Positions 41,597 to 49,721 of a stretch of DNA of 64,000 bases are shown here, piece after piece. Origin of the DNA: Kitasatospora xanthocidica (GTDB taxonomy: Bacteria; Actinomycetota; Actinomycetes; Streptomycetales; Streptomycetaceae). Under the pieces are notes generated by a model that made no database searches, was not told the origin of the DNA, and saw nothing but the letters and a program-made list of their open reading frames with translations. Made by a program: the position numbers and the translations under genes. Position 1 is the stretch's first letter, and the number at the start of each line of letters is the position of its first letter. The DNA is taken from contig NZ_BNBY01000011.1 of the NCBI RefSeq assembly GCF_014656195.1, forward strand, positions 144,352 to 208,351. The letters run 5' to 3'.

Positions 41597-42895
41597 TCAG
41601 ACGGCGACCGCCTCAACGGGCTCCCGGGATTCCGGGCGGTCCGGAGCAGCGGCCGGAGCGGTGGCCTGGGCGGCGGCACGCAGCGCCGCCTCGACCCGGC
41701 GGTTGTTGGTCATGGTCGACGTGACGGCGGTCATGGTGAGGAGGAGGCCGGCGGCGGTGTAGAGCGGGGTGCGCACGTCGAAGGCGGTGGCCAGCCAGCC
41801 GCCGAGGAAGGCGCCGAACGGGGCGGCGCACATGCTCAGCATGCGGGAGGTGGAGGCGACCCGGCCCATCAGGTGGGCGGGGACGATCGACTGTCGGAGG
41901 GAGGGGGCCAGCACCATCGTGGCGCCCATGCCCGCTCCGCAGACGGCGAGCGCGAGGCCGGCGACGTACGGGTTCGGGGCGGCGGCGAGGCCCAGGATGG
42001 CGAACCCCTCGACCGCGGCCGTGCAGGTGAGCGCGGCGCCGGTGCCGAGCCGTCGGCCGAGGAAGGAGGCGATGCCCGCGCCGAGCAGGCCTCCGGCGGC
42101 CTCCGCCGTGAGGAGCAGGCCGAAGCCGAAGGTGTCGGTGCCGAGACGGTCGTGCGCGAAGAGGGCGAGTACGGTCTCCACGCCGAGGAAGGCGATGTTC
42201 CCGACCGCCGGACGTAGTGCGAGCCCGAGCAGCAGCCGGTCCCGGAACACGTACGAGGCGCCGGCCCGCGCCTGCCGCAGCAGCGACTCACCCGCCTGCG
42301 GTACGGGCCGGGGCGCGGCGGGCAGCGACCGTACGAGCAGTGCGGAGAGCGCGAACGAGACCGCGTCGGCGAGCAGCGGGACCGCCCGCCCGAGCGCGAG
42401 CAGGGCGCTGCCCGCGGGCGGCCCGGCGAAGCCGGACGCGGCGGTCTGGGTGCCGCGCAGACGGGAGTTGGCGCGCTCCAGGAGCGCGGGGTCGCGGCCG
42501 AGCAGATCCGGCAGGTAGGCCGTGGCGGCCGTGTCGAAGAAGAGCCCGCCGAGGCCGAGCAGGAAGGCGACGGCGGCGAGCAGTGGAATGCTCAGCACGT
42601 CGAGCGCGGCCGCCGCCGCCGGTATCGCGAGCAGCACCGCGCGGGCCGCGTCCGCGATCCACATCGTGCGCCGGCGGTCCCAGCGGTCCACCAGCGCACC
42701 GCCGAGCACGCCGAAGAGCAGCCACGGCAGTGTTCCGGTGGCCGTGACGACGGCGAGCGCCATCGGATCCCGCGTCAAGGTCAGCGCGAGCAGCGGCAGC
42801 GCGGCGTGCATCACCCCGTCACCGAGCGAGGACACCGTCTGCGCGGTCCACAGCCGTCCGAATCCGGTCGGCAGCTTCTGTGTCTCCGAGGTCAC
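41597..42895 (-). CDS. MFS exporter (DHA3/macrolide-efflux type)
   Basis: A 432-residue, 12-helix transporter. It has FGRLWTAQTVSSLGDGVMHAALPLLAL, the loop motif GALVDRWDRRRTMWIAD, and a second-half motif VPAHLMGRVASTSRMLSMCAAPFGAFLGG, all typical of the DHA3 group (MefA/EntS-like). Its GTG overlaps the TGA of the upstream ArsR-type regulator (GTGA), so both are translated together from a promoter covered by a palindromic operator. It is most likely a drug or metabolite exporter derepressed by that regulator's ligand. Confidence 0.9.
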   Translation of the reverse strand: MTSETQKLPTGFGRLWTAQTVSSLGDGVMHAALPLLALTLTRDPMALAVVTATGTLPWLLFGVLGGALVDRWDRRRTMWIADAARAVLLAIPAAAAALDVLSIPLLAAVAFLLGLGGLFFDTAATAYLPDLLGRDPALLERANSRLRGTQTAASGFAGPPAGSALLALGRAVPLLADAVSFALSALLVRSLPAAPRPVPQAGESLLRQARAGASYVFRDRLLLGLALRPAVGNIAFLGVETVLALFAHDRLGTDTFGFGLLLTAEAAGGLLGAGIASFLGRRLGTGAALTCTAAVEGFAILGLAAAPNPYVAGLALAVCGAGMGATMVLAPSLRQSIVPAHLMGRVASTSRMLSMCAAPFGAFLGGWLATAFDVRTPLYTAAGLLLTMTAVTSTMTNNRRVEAALRAAAQATAPAAAPDRPESREPVEAVAV

Positions 42896-43431
42896 TTGGC
42901 TTCCCCCTCGGCCTGCTCGCGGGTCGCCGGGTGGAACAGTGCGAAGACGAGTGACGCGTCCGGGAGCGACGGGTCGGACAGCTCCCGGTACTCGTCCGCC
43001 AGGGCCTGCAGCCGCGCCCCCAGCTCCGCGAACTGCTCCTCGGTGAGCCGCAGGTGCGCCATCCGTACGTGCCGCTCGCCGTCCGCCGGCGATGCCTCCA
43101 GGTCCGCCACCGCGTGCCGCATCAGCACGTCCGGCCCTCCCTCGCCCGGGGCCGGCAGCACGATCGACCGGGCGGCCATCGCGTAGTACCGCTCGGTGAC
43201 CCCCCGGACCTTGCGCGTCCGCACCACCTTCACCAGCCCGGCCCGTTCGAGCAGCCGTACGTGGTAGCTGGAACTCCCCTTCGCGAGGCCCACTCGCTCG
43301 GCGATCTGGGTGATCGTCGCGGGCTCGAAGCGGAGCACGGCCATGATCCGGTGGCGCGTGAGGTTGGAGACGGCGCGTAGTTGCTCGTCCGTGGTGACGT
43401 GGAACGTCTCGGGAAGATCATCGGTAGGCAT
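42892..43431 (-). CDS. ArsR-type winged-helix regulator
   Basis: A 179-residue regulator. The winged helix (about residues 15-85) reads RAVSNLTRHRIMAVLRFEPA, ITQIAERVGLAKGSSSYHVRLLERAGL, with the wing VRTRKVRGVTERYYA; the rest is helical. There are no Cys metal ligands, so it is of the non-metal ArsR/YceK-like type that often governs export pumps. A perfect 9-6-9 palindrome sits 7-30 bases before its ATG, so it should repress its own operon, which includes the MFS gene. Confidence 0.88.
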   Translation of the reverse strand: MPTDDLPETFHVTTDEQLRAVSNLTRHRIMAVLRFEPATITQIAERVGLAKGSSSYHVRLLERAGLVKVVRTRKVRGVTERYYAMAARSIVLPAPGEGGPDVLMRHAVADLEASPADGERHVRMAHLRLTEEQFAELGARLQALADEYRELSDPSLPDASLVFALFHPATREQAEGEAK

Positions 43432-43437
43432 GGCTCC

Positions 43438-43461
43438 AATGGTCAACACTTCTTGACCATT
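43438..43461. promoter_or_regulatory. Palindromic operator of the ArsR-MFS operon
   Basis: AATGGTCAA-CACTTC-TTGACCATT: perfect 9-bp arms with a 6-bp spacer, immediately upstream of the regulator's start codon and covering its likely -10 region. It also lies in the leader region of the divergent ligase gene. Confidence 0.82.
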
Positions 43462-43563
43462 GCGCAAGGGGGTTTTCCCGGTTTTCCGGAATCGGCTGCC
43501 CGGAATCCGCTGCCCGGGCGACGGCCCGCGGGGGCGGGGATGCTGGGTGGAGGAGGTGGTGGT

Positions 43564-45114
43564 GTGTCCGGATTGCTGCGGTTGGCGGAGGTGTCGCGGG
43601 CGGTGGCCGCGGAGCCGGGGCGGCGGGCGAAGACGGGACTGCTGGCGGGCTGTCTGCGGGAGTTGGGCCCGGCGGAGGCACCGGCCGCGGTGGCGCTGCT
43701 GTCCGGGGAGTCGCAGCGGCTGCGGACGGGGGTGGGGCCGGCGGCGCTGCGGGGCCTGCCGGGGCCGGCCGGGGAGGCTTCGCTCGGGGTGCGGGAGGTG
43801 GAGCGGGAGCTGGAGCGGATCGCGGGCGTGCACGGCGCCGGGTCGCAGACCGAGCGGCGGCGGTTGCTGCACGGGCTGTTCGCGCGGGCGACCGGGGTGG
43901 AGCAGGGGTTCCTGCGGGCGGTGCTGGTCGGAGACCTGCGGCAGGGGGCGCTGGACGCGGTGGTCGGGGACGCGGTCGCGCAGGCGGCCGAGGTGCCGGC
44001 GACGGCGGTGCGGCGGGCGCTGATGTTCCGGGGTTCGGCCCGGGCGGTCGCGGAGGCGGCGCTGACCGGCGGAGCGCCGGCGCTGGCGGAGTTCCGGCTG
44101 GAGGTGGGGCGGGCGGTGCGGCCGATGCTGGCCGCCTCCGCACCGGACGTCGCCTCCGCGCTGGAGCGCACCGGCCCGGCCGCGATCGAGTGGAAGCTGG
44201 ACGGGATCCGGGTGCAGGTGCACCGGGACGGCGGGGAGGTCGCGGTGTTCACCCGCAGCCTGGACGACATCACCGCGCGCGTCCCCGAGGTGGTGGAGGC
44301 CGCGCTGGCGCTGCCGCTGCGCTCGGCGGTGCTGGACGGCGAGGCGATCGCACTCGGCCCGGACGGGCGGCCGCGCCCGTTCCAGGAGACCGCCGCGCGC
44401 GCCGCGGCCCGGCGGGATCCGGAACGGCTGCGTGCCGAAGTCCCGCTCAGCGTGCACTTCTTCGACCTCTTGCACCGGGACGGCGCGGACCTGGTGGACC
44501 GGCCGGGCCGGGAGCGCTGGGCGGCGCTGGCCGGGGCGGCGCCGCCGGAACTGCGGGTGGCCCGCACCGAGACCGGGGACCGCGAGCGGGCGCTGACCTT
44601 CTTCCGCGACACCCTGGCCCTGGGCCACGAGGGCGTGCTGGTCAAGGACCCGGCGGCCCCGTACGCGGCCGGACGGCGCGGCGCCGGCTGGATCAAGGTG
44701 AAGCCCCGGCACACCCTCGACCTGGTGGTGCTGGCCGCCGAATGGGGCAGCGGACGGCGGATCGGGTTCCTCAGCAACCTGCACCTGGGCGCCCGGGCGG
44801 CGGACGAACCGGGGCTCGGCCCCTGGGTGATGCTCGGCAAGACCTTCAAGGGCCTCACCGACGAGACGCTCGCCTGGCAGACCGCCGAACTGCTGGCCCG
44901 GGAGACCGAGCGGGACGCCTGGACGGTACGGGTGCGCCCGGAGCTGGTGGTGGAGATCGCCTTCGACGGCCTGCAGCGCAGCCCCCGCTACCCGGCCGGC
45001 CTCGCCCTGCGGTTCGCCCGGGTGGTGCGCTACCGGCCGGACAAGGGCGCCGCCGAGGCCGACACCGTCACGACCGTCCGGGAGATCGCCGCCGCCGAGG
45101 GCCTGTCCCCCTGA
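43564..45114 (+). CDS. ATP-dependent DNA ligase (LigB/Lig1-like)
   Basis: Seals nicks in duplex DNA through a lysyl-AMP intermediate. The 516-residue protein has an N-terminal DNA-binding domain, the nucleotidyltransferase motif I EWKLDGIRVQVHR with the adenylated Lys, motif III region VHFFDLLH, motif IV EGVLVKDP, motif V GWIKVKP and a C-terminal OB fold. Size and organisation match mycobacterial LigB rather than LigC/D. GTG 43564 is chosen because GGAGGAGG lies seven bases upstream; an in-frame ATG at 43540 adds only Gly residues. It is an accessory ligase, since growth depends on the NAD-dependent LigA elsewhere. Confidence 0.92.
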   Translation: MSGLLRLAEVSRAVAAEPGRRAKTGLLAGCLRELGPAEAPAAVALLSGESQRLRTGVGPAALRGLPGPAGEASLGVREVERELERIAGVHGAGSQTERRRLLHGLFARATGVEQGFLRAVLVGDLRQGALDAVVGDAVAQAAEVPATAVRRALMFRGSARAVAEAALTGGAPALAEFRLEVGRAVRPMLAASAPDVASALERTGPAAIEWKLDGIRVQVHRDGGEVAVFTRSLDDITARVPEVVEAALALPLRSAVLDGEAIALGPDGRPRPFQETAARAAARRDPERLRAEVPLSVHFFDLLHRDGADLVDRPGRERWAALAGAAPPELRVARTETGDRERALTFFRDTLALGHEGVLVKDPAAPYAAGRRGAGWIKVKPRHTLDLVVLAAEWGSGRRIGFLSNLHLGARAADEPGLGPWVMLGKTFKGLTDETLAWQTAELLARETERDAWTVRVRPELVVEIAFDGLQRSPRYPAGLALRFARVVRYRPDKGAAEADTVTTVREIAAAEGLSP

Positions 45115-45329
45115 GCTCGCCGCCAGACCCGAGGGCGGACTCCGACGAATCTGATGGAGATTCAAACCTGTTGTGCCCCACGGATGTTGCGACAGGGGCC
45201 GAATCGGCCATTCTCGGCGATCCCGCCACCGCACCCTCCGTGGACGGAGGAGCGGCGGGTTAGGTTGGCAATGACAACGAGAGGCGGCCGCCGGGCAGCC
45301 GGCGGCGCACTGGCGAGAGGTGCCCGACC

Positions 45330-45548
45330 ATGCGGGTGAACATCGACCGGGACCGCTGCTGCAGCTCCGGGATGTGCGTCATGAACGTTCCCGAGGTGTT
45401 CGACCAGGACGACCAGGACAGTCTGGTGAGACTCCGTCAGACCACCTTCCGGCCCGAGCAGTTCGACGATCTACGACTGGCCTCCCAGCTCTGCCCGGGC
45501 GGCGCGATCACCGTCACCGAGGACGAGTCCTCCGGGCCCACCGGCTGA
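45330..45548 (+). CDS. 3Fe-4S ferredoxin
   Basis: A 72-residue electron carrier of the type that serves streptomycete P450s. Cluster ligands are in CCSSGMC (C-x5-C spacing from the first Cys, with an additional adjacent Cys) and LASQLCPGGAI; the fourth position is occupied by a non-Cys as in 3Fe-4S proteins. The PEVFDQDDQDSLV acidic segment is typical. A P450 gene follows 130 bp downstream and is the probable partner. Confidence 0.9.
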   Translation: MRVNIDRDRCCSSGMCVMNVPEVFDQDDQDSLVRLRQTTFRPEQFDDLRLASQLCPGGAITVTEDESSGPTG

Positions 45549-45560
45549 CGCGGAGGAGCA

Positions 45561-45600
45561 CCACCACGTACCACCACGTACCACCACGTACCACCACGTA
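45561..45600. repeat. Four perfect 10-bp tandem repeats before the P450 gene
   Basis: CCACCACGTA four times without change, 79 bp upstream of the P450 start. It separates the ferredoxin and P450 genes and includes regularly spaced ACGT cores. Confidence 0.95.
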
Positions 45601-45678
45601 CCACCCGAACCGCCGTGACGGCACGCCAGTCACCCCACCCCCCCACCGGAGCACACCGCCACGCGAGGAGACCCCGCC

Positions 45679-46893
45679 TTGACGAGCACACCGACCACCC
45701 CCGCCGTCCGGCTGCCGGCCCCGCACTCCGCCGGCTGCCTCTTCAACCCGCCGCCCGCGTACACCGAGGCGGCCGCCGCCGGCCCGCTCACCCGCGCCGA
45801 CCTGCCCGGCGGCGAGTCCTGCTGGCTGGCCACCGGCTACGCCGAGGTCCGTACCGTGCTGTCCGACCGCCGGTTCAGCGCGGACCTGCGCCACCCGAAC
45901 TTCCCCTTCCTGGTCGCCGGCGCCCGGGAGCTCGTCACCGACAACCCGGCCTTCCTGCGGCTGGACGACCCCGAGCACGCCCGCCTGCGCCGGATGGTCA
46001 CCGGGGACTTCCTGGTCAAGCGGGTCGAGGCGATGCGCCCGGCCGTCCAGCGGATCGTGGACGAGGCGCTGGACGGGATGACCGCCGGCCGTACGGAGGC
46101 GGACCTGGTGGCCGACTTCGCGCTACCCGTCCCCTCCCTGGTGATCTGCCTGCTGCTCGGCGTCCCGTACGAGGACCGCGAGTTCTTCCAGGACGTCAGC
46201 CGGACGCTGCTCAACAGCACCAGCACCGTGGAGCGGCTCCGGGAGGCCCAGGACGAGCTGCTGGACTACCTGCGGGGCCTGGCGGCCCGCAAGCGGGAGC
46301 GGCCGGAGGACGACATCCTCAGCCGGCTCGCCACGCGCGACGACCTGACCCCGGACGAAGCCGCCGCCACCGGCCTCCTGCTGCTGATCGCCGGGCACGA
46401 GACCACCGCGAACATGATCTCGCTGTCCACGGCGCTGCTGCTGGACCGACCGGAGCAGGTCGCCAGGCTGGCCGACCCGGCCGCGCTGCCCGGCGCGGTG
46501 GAGGAGCTGCTGCGGCTGCTCACCATCGTGCACACCGGGGTGCCCCGGGTGGCGCTGGAGGACGTGGAGCTGGGCGGCACCACGGTCAGGGCCGGGGAGG
46601 GCGTGATCGCGATGCTCTCCACCGCCAACCGGGACGAGACGGTGTTCGGCGGCGCCGACCGGCCGTCCACCGACGAGCTGGACCTGGACCGGGACGCCCG
46701 CCGGCACGTGGCCTTCGGCTTCGGCGTGCACCAGTGCCTCGGCCAGCCGCTGGCCCGCGCCGAGCTGCAGATCGCCCTGGCCACCCTGTTCGGGCGGCTG
46801 CCCGGCCTGCGGCCGGCCGTCCCCCGCGCGGAGCTGGCGTTCCGGACGGACTCGTTCATCTACGGGATGCGGTCACTGCCCGTGACCTGGTGA
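45679..46893 (+). CDS. Cytochrome P450 (CYP105-like)
   Basis: A 404-residue soluble P450 monooxygenase. The I-helix motif is AGHETT (238-243), the K-helix ExxR is in EELLR (275-279), and the haem loop FGFGVHQCLGQPLAR has the axial Cys353. The sequence style resembles the CYP105 family of xenobiotic and macrolide hydroxylases. A TTG start with GAGGAG at eight bases begins the protein. The 3Fe-4S ferredoxin encoded just upstream would deliver electrons. The substrate cannot be inferred because no pathway genes are linked. A hairpin follows the stop. Confidence 0.92.
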   Translation: MTSTPTTPAVRLPAPHSAGCLFNPPPAYTEAAAAGPLTRADLPGGESCWLATGYAEVRTVLSDRRFSADLRHPNFPFLVAGARELVTDNPAFLRLDDPEHARLRRMVTGDFLVKRVEAMRPAVQRIVDEALDGMTAGRTEADLVADFALPVPSLVICLLLGVPYEDREFFQDVSRTLLNSTSTVERLREAQDELLDYLRGLAARKRERPEDDILSRLATRDDLTPDEAAATGLLLLIAGHETTANMISLSTALLLDRPEQVARLADPAALPGAVEELLRLLTIVHTGVPRVALEDVELGGTTVRAGEGVIAMLSTANRDETVFGGADRPSTDELDLDRDARRHVAFGFGVHQCLGQPLARAELQIALATLFGRLPGLRPAVPRAELAFRTDSFIYGMRSLPVTW

Positions 46894-46895
46894 CC

Positions 46896-46917
46896 CCGCC
46901 CGGTCGGGGCCGGGCGG
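46896..46917 (+). terminator. Terminator hairpin after the P450 gene
   Basis: CCGCCCGG-TCGGGG-CCGGGCGG, perfect 8-bp stem beginning three bases after the stop codon. Confidence 0.75.
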
Positions 46918-47051
46918 CGGAAGGCGGCGATCCGGTCACCCGGCTGGCCCCGGCGCCGGGGCGGGGGCAGGCTGGAGGGGCAGAGAGACACCCGGCCCAG
47001 CCGTGCCGCCGAACCGGCGCGCCCGGACCGGCCGAGGAGACGGAGCCCGCG

Positions 47052-47216
47052 ATGACCGACATGAGCGAACGGTTCGAGGTGAGCACCGACCAGGACGAGG
47101 ACGTTCGCGCCGCGGATCCCGAGGAGGGCATCACCTCGATGCAGAACCTGCACGCGCAGGACACCTCCCAGGCGGAGGGCGACGCGATGCTGGACGAATC
47201 CGACCGACTCGACTGA
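47052..47216 (+). CDS. Small acidic hypothetical protein
   Basis: A 54-residue, strongly acidic peptide without Cys (SERFEVSTDQDEDVRAADPEE, ending DAMLDESDRLD). ATG 47052 has GGAG at about six bases, and a perfect terminator hairpin follows the stop, which supports a real monocistronic gene. I do not recognise a family. With no Cys and no modification genes nearby, a RiPP precursor is unlikely; a small interaction or anti-regulator peptide is possible. Confidence 0.62.
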   Translation: MTDMSERFEVSTDQDEDVRAADPEEGITSMQNLHAQDTSQAEGDAMLDESDRLD

Positions 47217-47235
47217 CCGTCCGCCGTACCGACTC

Positions 47236-47260
47236 GACCGCCCGGTCCCACCGGGCGGTC
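47236..47260 (+). terminator. Terminator hairpin after the small acidic gene
   Basis: GACCGCCCGG-TCCCA-CCGGGCGGTC, perfect 10-bp stem, 20 bases after the stop codon. Confidence 0.82.
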
Positions 47261-47319
47261 GCCGCGACCGCAGGTGTCGCTGCCCGGGTGGCGACGCACC
47301 GGCGGGGGAGGATAGGCGC

Positions 47320-47658
47320 ATGACCGAACACGACCAAGGCAATCGGCAGGCCCGGCCGCCAACGGACCCGCGCGCGTCGTGGGCGACCTGGACCACCCAG
47401 TCGATCATCAGCGGCCCCGGCGGGGTGACCACCGCCGAGGTCGGCCCGATCTCCGGTGACCTCACCGTGCACACCACCTGGGTGGACGGCGAAGCGCGGC
47501 TGACCGTGCAGTACACCGGCGCGCTGGACTGGTACACGGTGTCCGGCAGCCCGGTCCCCGCGGCCGACGAGATCACCGCGCGGGCGATCCACCAGGCGAT
47601 GGTGAACGGCGTCAAGGCGGGCCGGGGCGCGGCCGCCCCGCCGCCGCTCACGACGTAG
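47320..47658 (+). CDS. Hypothetical protein
   Basis: A 112-residue soluble protein with a polar N-terminal 25 residues, a strand-rich middle (VTTAEVGPISGDLTVHTTW, LTVQYTGALDWYTVSG) and a short helix (EITARAIHQAMVNGVKAG). ATG 47320 is preceded by GGGGGAGGA at good spacing, so expression is likely. No family recognised. It converges on the EcsC-like gene. Confidence 0.68.
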   Translation: MTEHDQGNRQARPPTDPRASWATWTTQSIISGPGGVTTAEVGPISGDLTVHTTWVDGEARLTVQYTGALDWYTVSGSPVPAADEITARAIHQAMVNGVKAGRGAAAPPPLTT

Positions 47659-47683
47659 CCGGCCACACCCGGTGGGCGGGGGT

Positions 47684-48619
47684 CTACTCCGTCGAATCCG
47701 AACCCGAAGCCGAGCCCGAACCCGACCCTGAATCCGCATCCGAATCCGGCAGCGTCGAGCCCGAACCCGGGACCGTCGAGCCCGGCACCACCGGCCCGGC
47801 CGCGGCCCAGTAGGCGCGGTCGGCCGGCGGCCGGGCGCGCAGGTCCGCCCGGACCTCGTCGGCCAGCCGTCGGGTGTCCCGGCGGTTCATCGTGGCGCCG
47901 ATGCCCGCGCCGACCAGCAGCGGGGTCAGCGACGGCAGGTGGCGCAGCGTGCTGCGGGTGAGCCGGCGGCGCACCTGCTGGCGCACCTCCGCGCCGATCG
48001 CCAGCGCGGCGAACCCGGCCGGCCGCACCAGCAGCGTCGCGTCGATCCCGCGGCGGTTGGCCCAGGCGCCGAGGTAGGCGCCGGCCCGCTGGGTCACGCT
48101 GCCCTGCGCGGGGACGCCGTAGACCTCGTGCAGCTCGGCGATCAGCTTGATCTCCACGGCCGCGACCGCCAGCGTCTCGGCGGCGATCTCGGCCGGCATC
48201 GCGGGCGGCACCGGCATCATCGCCGCCGCGCCGACACCCGCGCCGAGCGCGCCGGAGGCCCGGACGGCGCCGGTGACCAGGAGGTCGGCCAGCTGCTCCG
48301 GGGAGGCCGCGCCCGGGTGCTGTGCCCGCAGGGTCGCGAGGTCGCGCACCGGGATCCGTGGCGCGGCCCGCACCAGCTGCTCGGTGAGGGCCTTGCCGCC
48401 GTACGCGGCGCCCCGGGCGGCGGCCTTCCCGCCGTTGCCCAGCAGCCGGGCGGCGTGCACCACCACGGCCCGGCCGCGGCCGCGCTGCCTCGCCGCGTAC
48501 TCGGCCACCGGCCCCTTGCCGACGGGCTGCTCGGACTCCTCGACCAGGTCGGCGAGCTGCTCGCCCAGGTCCGCCTCGGGGACGGGCCCGGGGCGCTTCG
48601 GTCTGCGGAAGACTGCCAT
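47684..48619 (-). CDS. EcsC-family protein
   Basis: A 311-residue protein. The region from about 60 to 250 matches the EcsC domain pattern: repeated amphipathic and hydrophobic helices such as TGAVRASGALGAGVGAAAMMPVPPAMP, followed by EIAAETLAVAAVEIKLIAELHEVYG and the HLPSLTPLLVGAGIGATMNRRDTRRL end. EcsC proteins are membrane-associated and of unknown function. The C-terminus is a Ser/Gly/Asp repeat tail (SGSGSASGSDSTE) from short DNA repeats. ATG 48619 is chosen; no clear ribosome site is seen. Confidence 0.82.
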   Translation of the reverse strand: MAVFRRPKRPGPVPEADLGEQLADLVEESEQPVGKGPVAEYAARQRGRGRAVVVHAARLLGNGGKAAARGAAYGGKALTEQLVRAAPRIPVRDLATLRAQHPGAASPEQLADLLVTGAVRASGALGAGVGAAAMMPVPPAMPAEIAAETLAVAAVEIKLIAELHEVYGVPAQGSVTQRAGAYLGAWANRRGIDATLLVRPAGFAALAIGAEVRQQVRRRLTRSTLRHLPSLTPLLVGAGIGATMNRRDTRRLADEVRADLRARPPADRAYWAAAGPVVPGSTVPGSGSTLPDSDADSGSGSGSASGSDSTE

Positions 48620-48710
48620 GGGGATCACGTACCCCCGCGGCCCGGGGGCTACGCGGTGCCCCCCGCCGACCCGGTGACCTCGACCCGACCCGGTGACGTC
48701 GACCGACGGC

Positions 48711-49013
48711 TCAGGCGACGTCGACCGGCGACTCGGTGACGTCGACCCCGCGCCAGAACGCCACCCGGCCGCGCACGTGCTCGGCCCCGGGCATCGGGTC
48801 GGGGTAGAACCAGGCGGCGTCGGGGTTGCTCCGCCCGTCCACCTCCAGGGTGTAGTAGCCGGCGGTGCCCTTCCAGCCGCACACCGTGGTGGTGCCGGAG
48901 GGCCGCAGGTACTCGGCGCGGACGGATTCGGCCGGGAAGTAGTGGTTGCCCTCGACGACGACGGTGTCCGCGCTCTCGGCGATCACGACGCCCTGCCAAC
49001 TCGCTGTGGTCAT
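48711..49013 (-). CDS. DUF427 family protein
   Basis: A 100-residue single-domain DUF427 protein. It has VVIAESADTVVVEGNHYFPAE, the Cys/Trp segment TTTVCGWKGTAGYYTLEVDG and AAWFYPDPMPGAEHVRGRVAFWRGV, which are the conserved parts of this family. The fold is a small beta barrel of unknown function. A CACAAT box lies six bases before the ATG, suggesting leaderless transcription. It is the last of three small same-strand genes (DUF2277, DUF6296-like, DUF427). The sequence past its 3' end contains repeated GGTGACGTCGACC units. Confidence 0.88.
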   Translation of the reverse strand: MTTASWQGVVIAESADTVVVEGNHYFPAESVRAEYLRPSGTTTVCGWKGTAGYYTLEVDGRSNPDAAWFYPDPMPGAEHVRGRVAFWRGVDVTESPVDVA

Positions 49014-49069
49014 GCGGTGATTGTGCCCGATGAACGATCACCGTGGCCATGGGTGCGGGAGGACCGCGG

Positions 49070-49306
49070 TCAGGGCAGCGGGTGGGCGTGGACCGGCAGG
49101 TGCGGGGTCTGGTGGCCGCCGCTGGCCAGCATCCGGACCTCACCGGAGTCGCTGATCTCGGCCCGGACGATACCGCTCTCGTCCTCGTACACCGGGTGGC
49201 CGCCCGGGCCGGTCGCACTGGTGCGGGTGACCACGACGACGTCCTGCGGGGCCTGGGTGCCGGGGGTGCCCGGGAAGGTGAGGGCGTAACGCTTTTCGGG
49301 GTTCAT
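49070..49306 (-). CDS. Small conserved protein (DUF6296-like)
   Basis: A 78-residue protein. The sequence PEKRYALTFPGTPGTQAPQDVVVV and the following PVYEDESGIVRAEISDSGEVRMLASGG look like the DUF6296 family of Kitasatospora and relatives; the assignment is from memory of the pattern. ATG 49306 is 25 bases downstream of the DUF2277 stop, so both genes probably share a transcript. Function unknown. Confidence 0.65.
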   Translation of the reverse strand: MNPEKRYALTFPGTPGTQAPQDVVVVTRTSATGPGGHPVYEDESGIVRAEISDSGEVRMLASGGHQTPHLPVHAHPLP

Positions 49307-49331
49307 CGGCAGTTCCTGTTCCCTCTCGCCG

Positions 49332-49568
49332 TCACCCGGCGGCCTCGGCGGCCCGGGCGTGCGAGCCACGGACCTCCAGGTCGGCGAGCAGCCGGGCGGT
49401 GGCCTCGGCGACCGCGTCCACGGCCCGGTCGAAGGCCTCCCGGTTGTGCGCGGCCGGGGCGCGGAAGCCGGAGACCTTGCGGACGTACTGCAGCGCCGCG
49501 GCGCGGAAGTCGTCCTCGTCGGCGTCGGGCGTGACGGGCGGTCGCAGCGTCTTGATGTTGCGGCACAT
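49332..49568 (-). CDS. DUF2277 family protein
   Basis: A 78-residue protein with the conserved start MCRNIKTLRPP, followed by the signature AAALQYVRKVSGFRAP and helices to the end (FDRAVDAVAEATARLLADLEVRG). This is a widespread actinobacterial and proteobacterial family of unknown function. It leads a short run of three small genes. Confidence 0.9.
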   Translation of the reverse strand: MCRNIKTLRPPVTPDADEDDFRAAALQYVRKVSGFRAPAAHNREAFDRAVDAVAEATARLLADLEVRGSHARAAEAAG

Positions 49569-49721
49569 GCACCCAGTCTCGCGCGCGCGGGCCGTCCCGG
49601 CGACCCCCTTTCGTCACATTCGCCTCATGGGGGCGACATCCGGGCAGATTAGGATTCCGGACGAACGAATTCATCCGCCGCGCGCTCCCCCGGTCGCCGC
49701 CATCACCCCGGAGTCACCCCC

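Noticed and set aside
43564..46893. Biosynthetic cluster around the P450
   Set aside because: Neighbours are a DNA ligase, small conserved proteins and regulators; no assembly-line, cyclase or transferase genes.
47052..47216. RiPP precursor
   Set aside because: No Cys/Ser-rich core, no leader-like motif and no modifying enzymes nearby.
48650..48740. Operator-like repeats of GGTGACGTCGACC after the DUF427 gene
   Set aside because: They overlap the 3' end of the gene, lie between convergent or tandem 3' ends and are better explained as another small tandem repeat.
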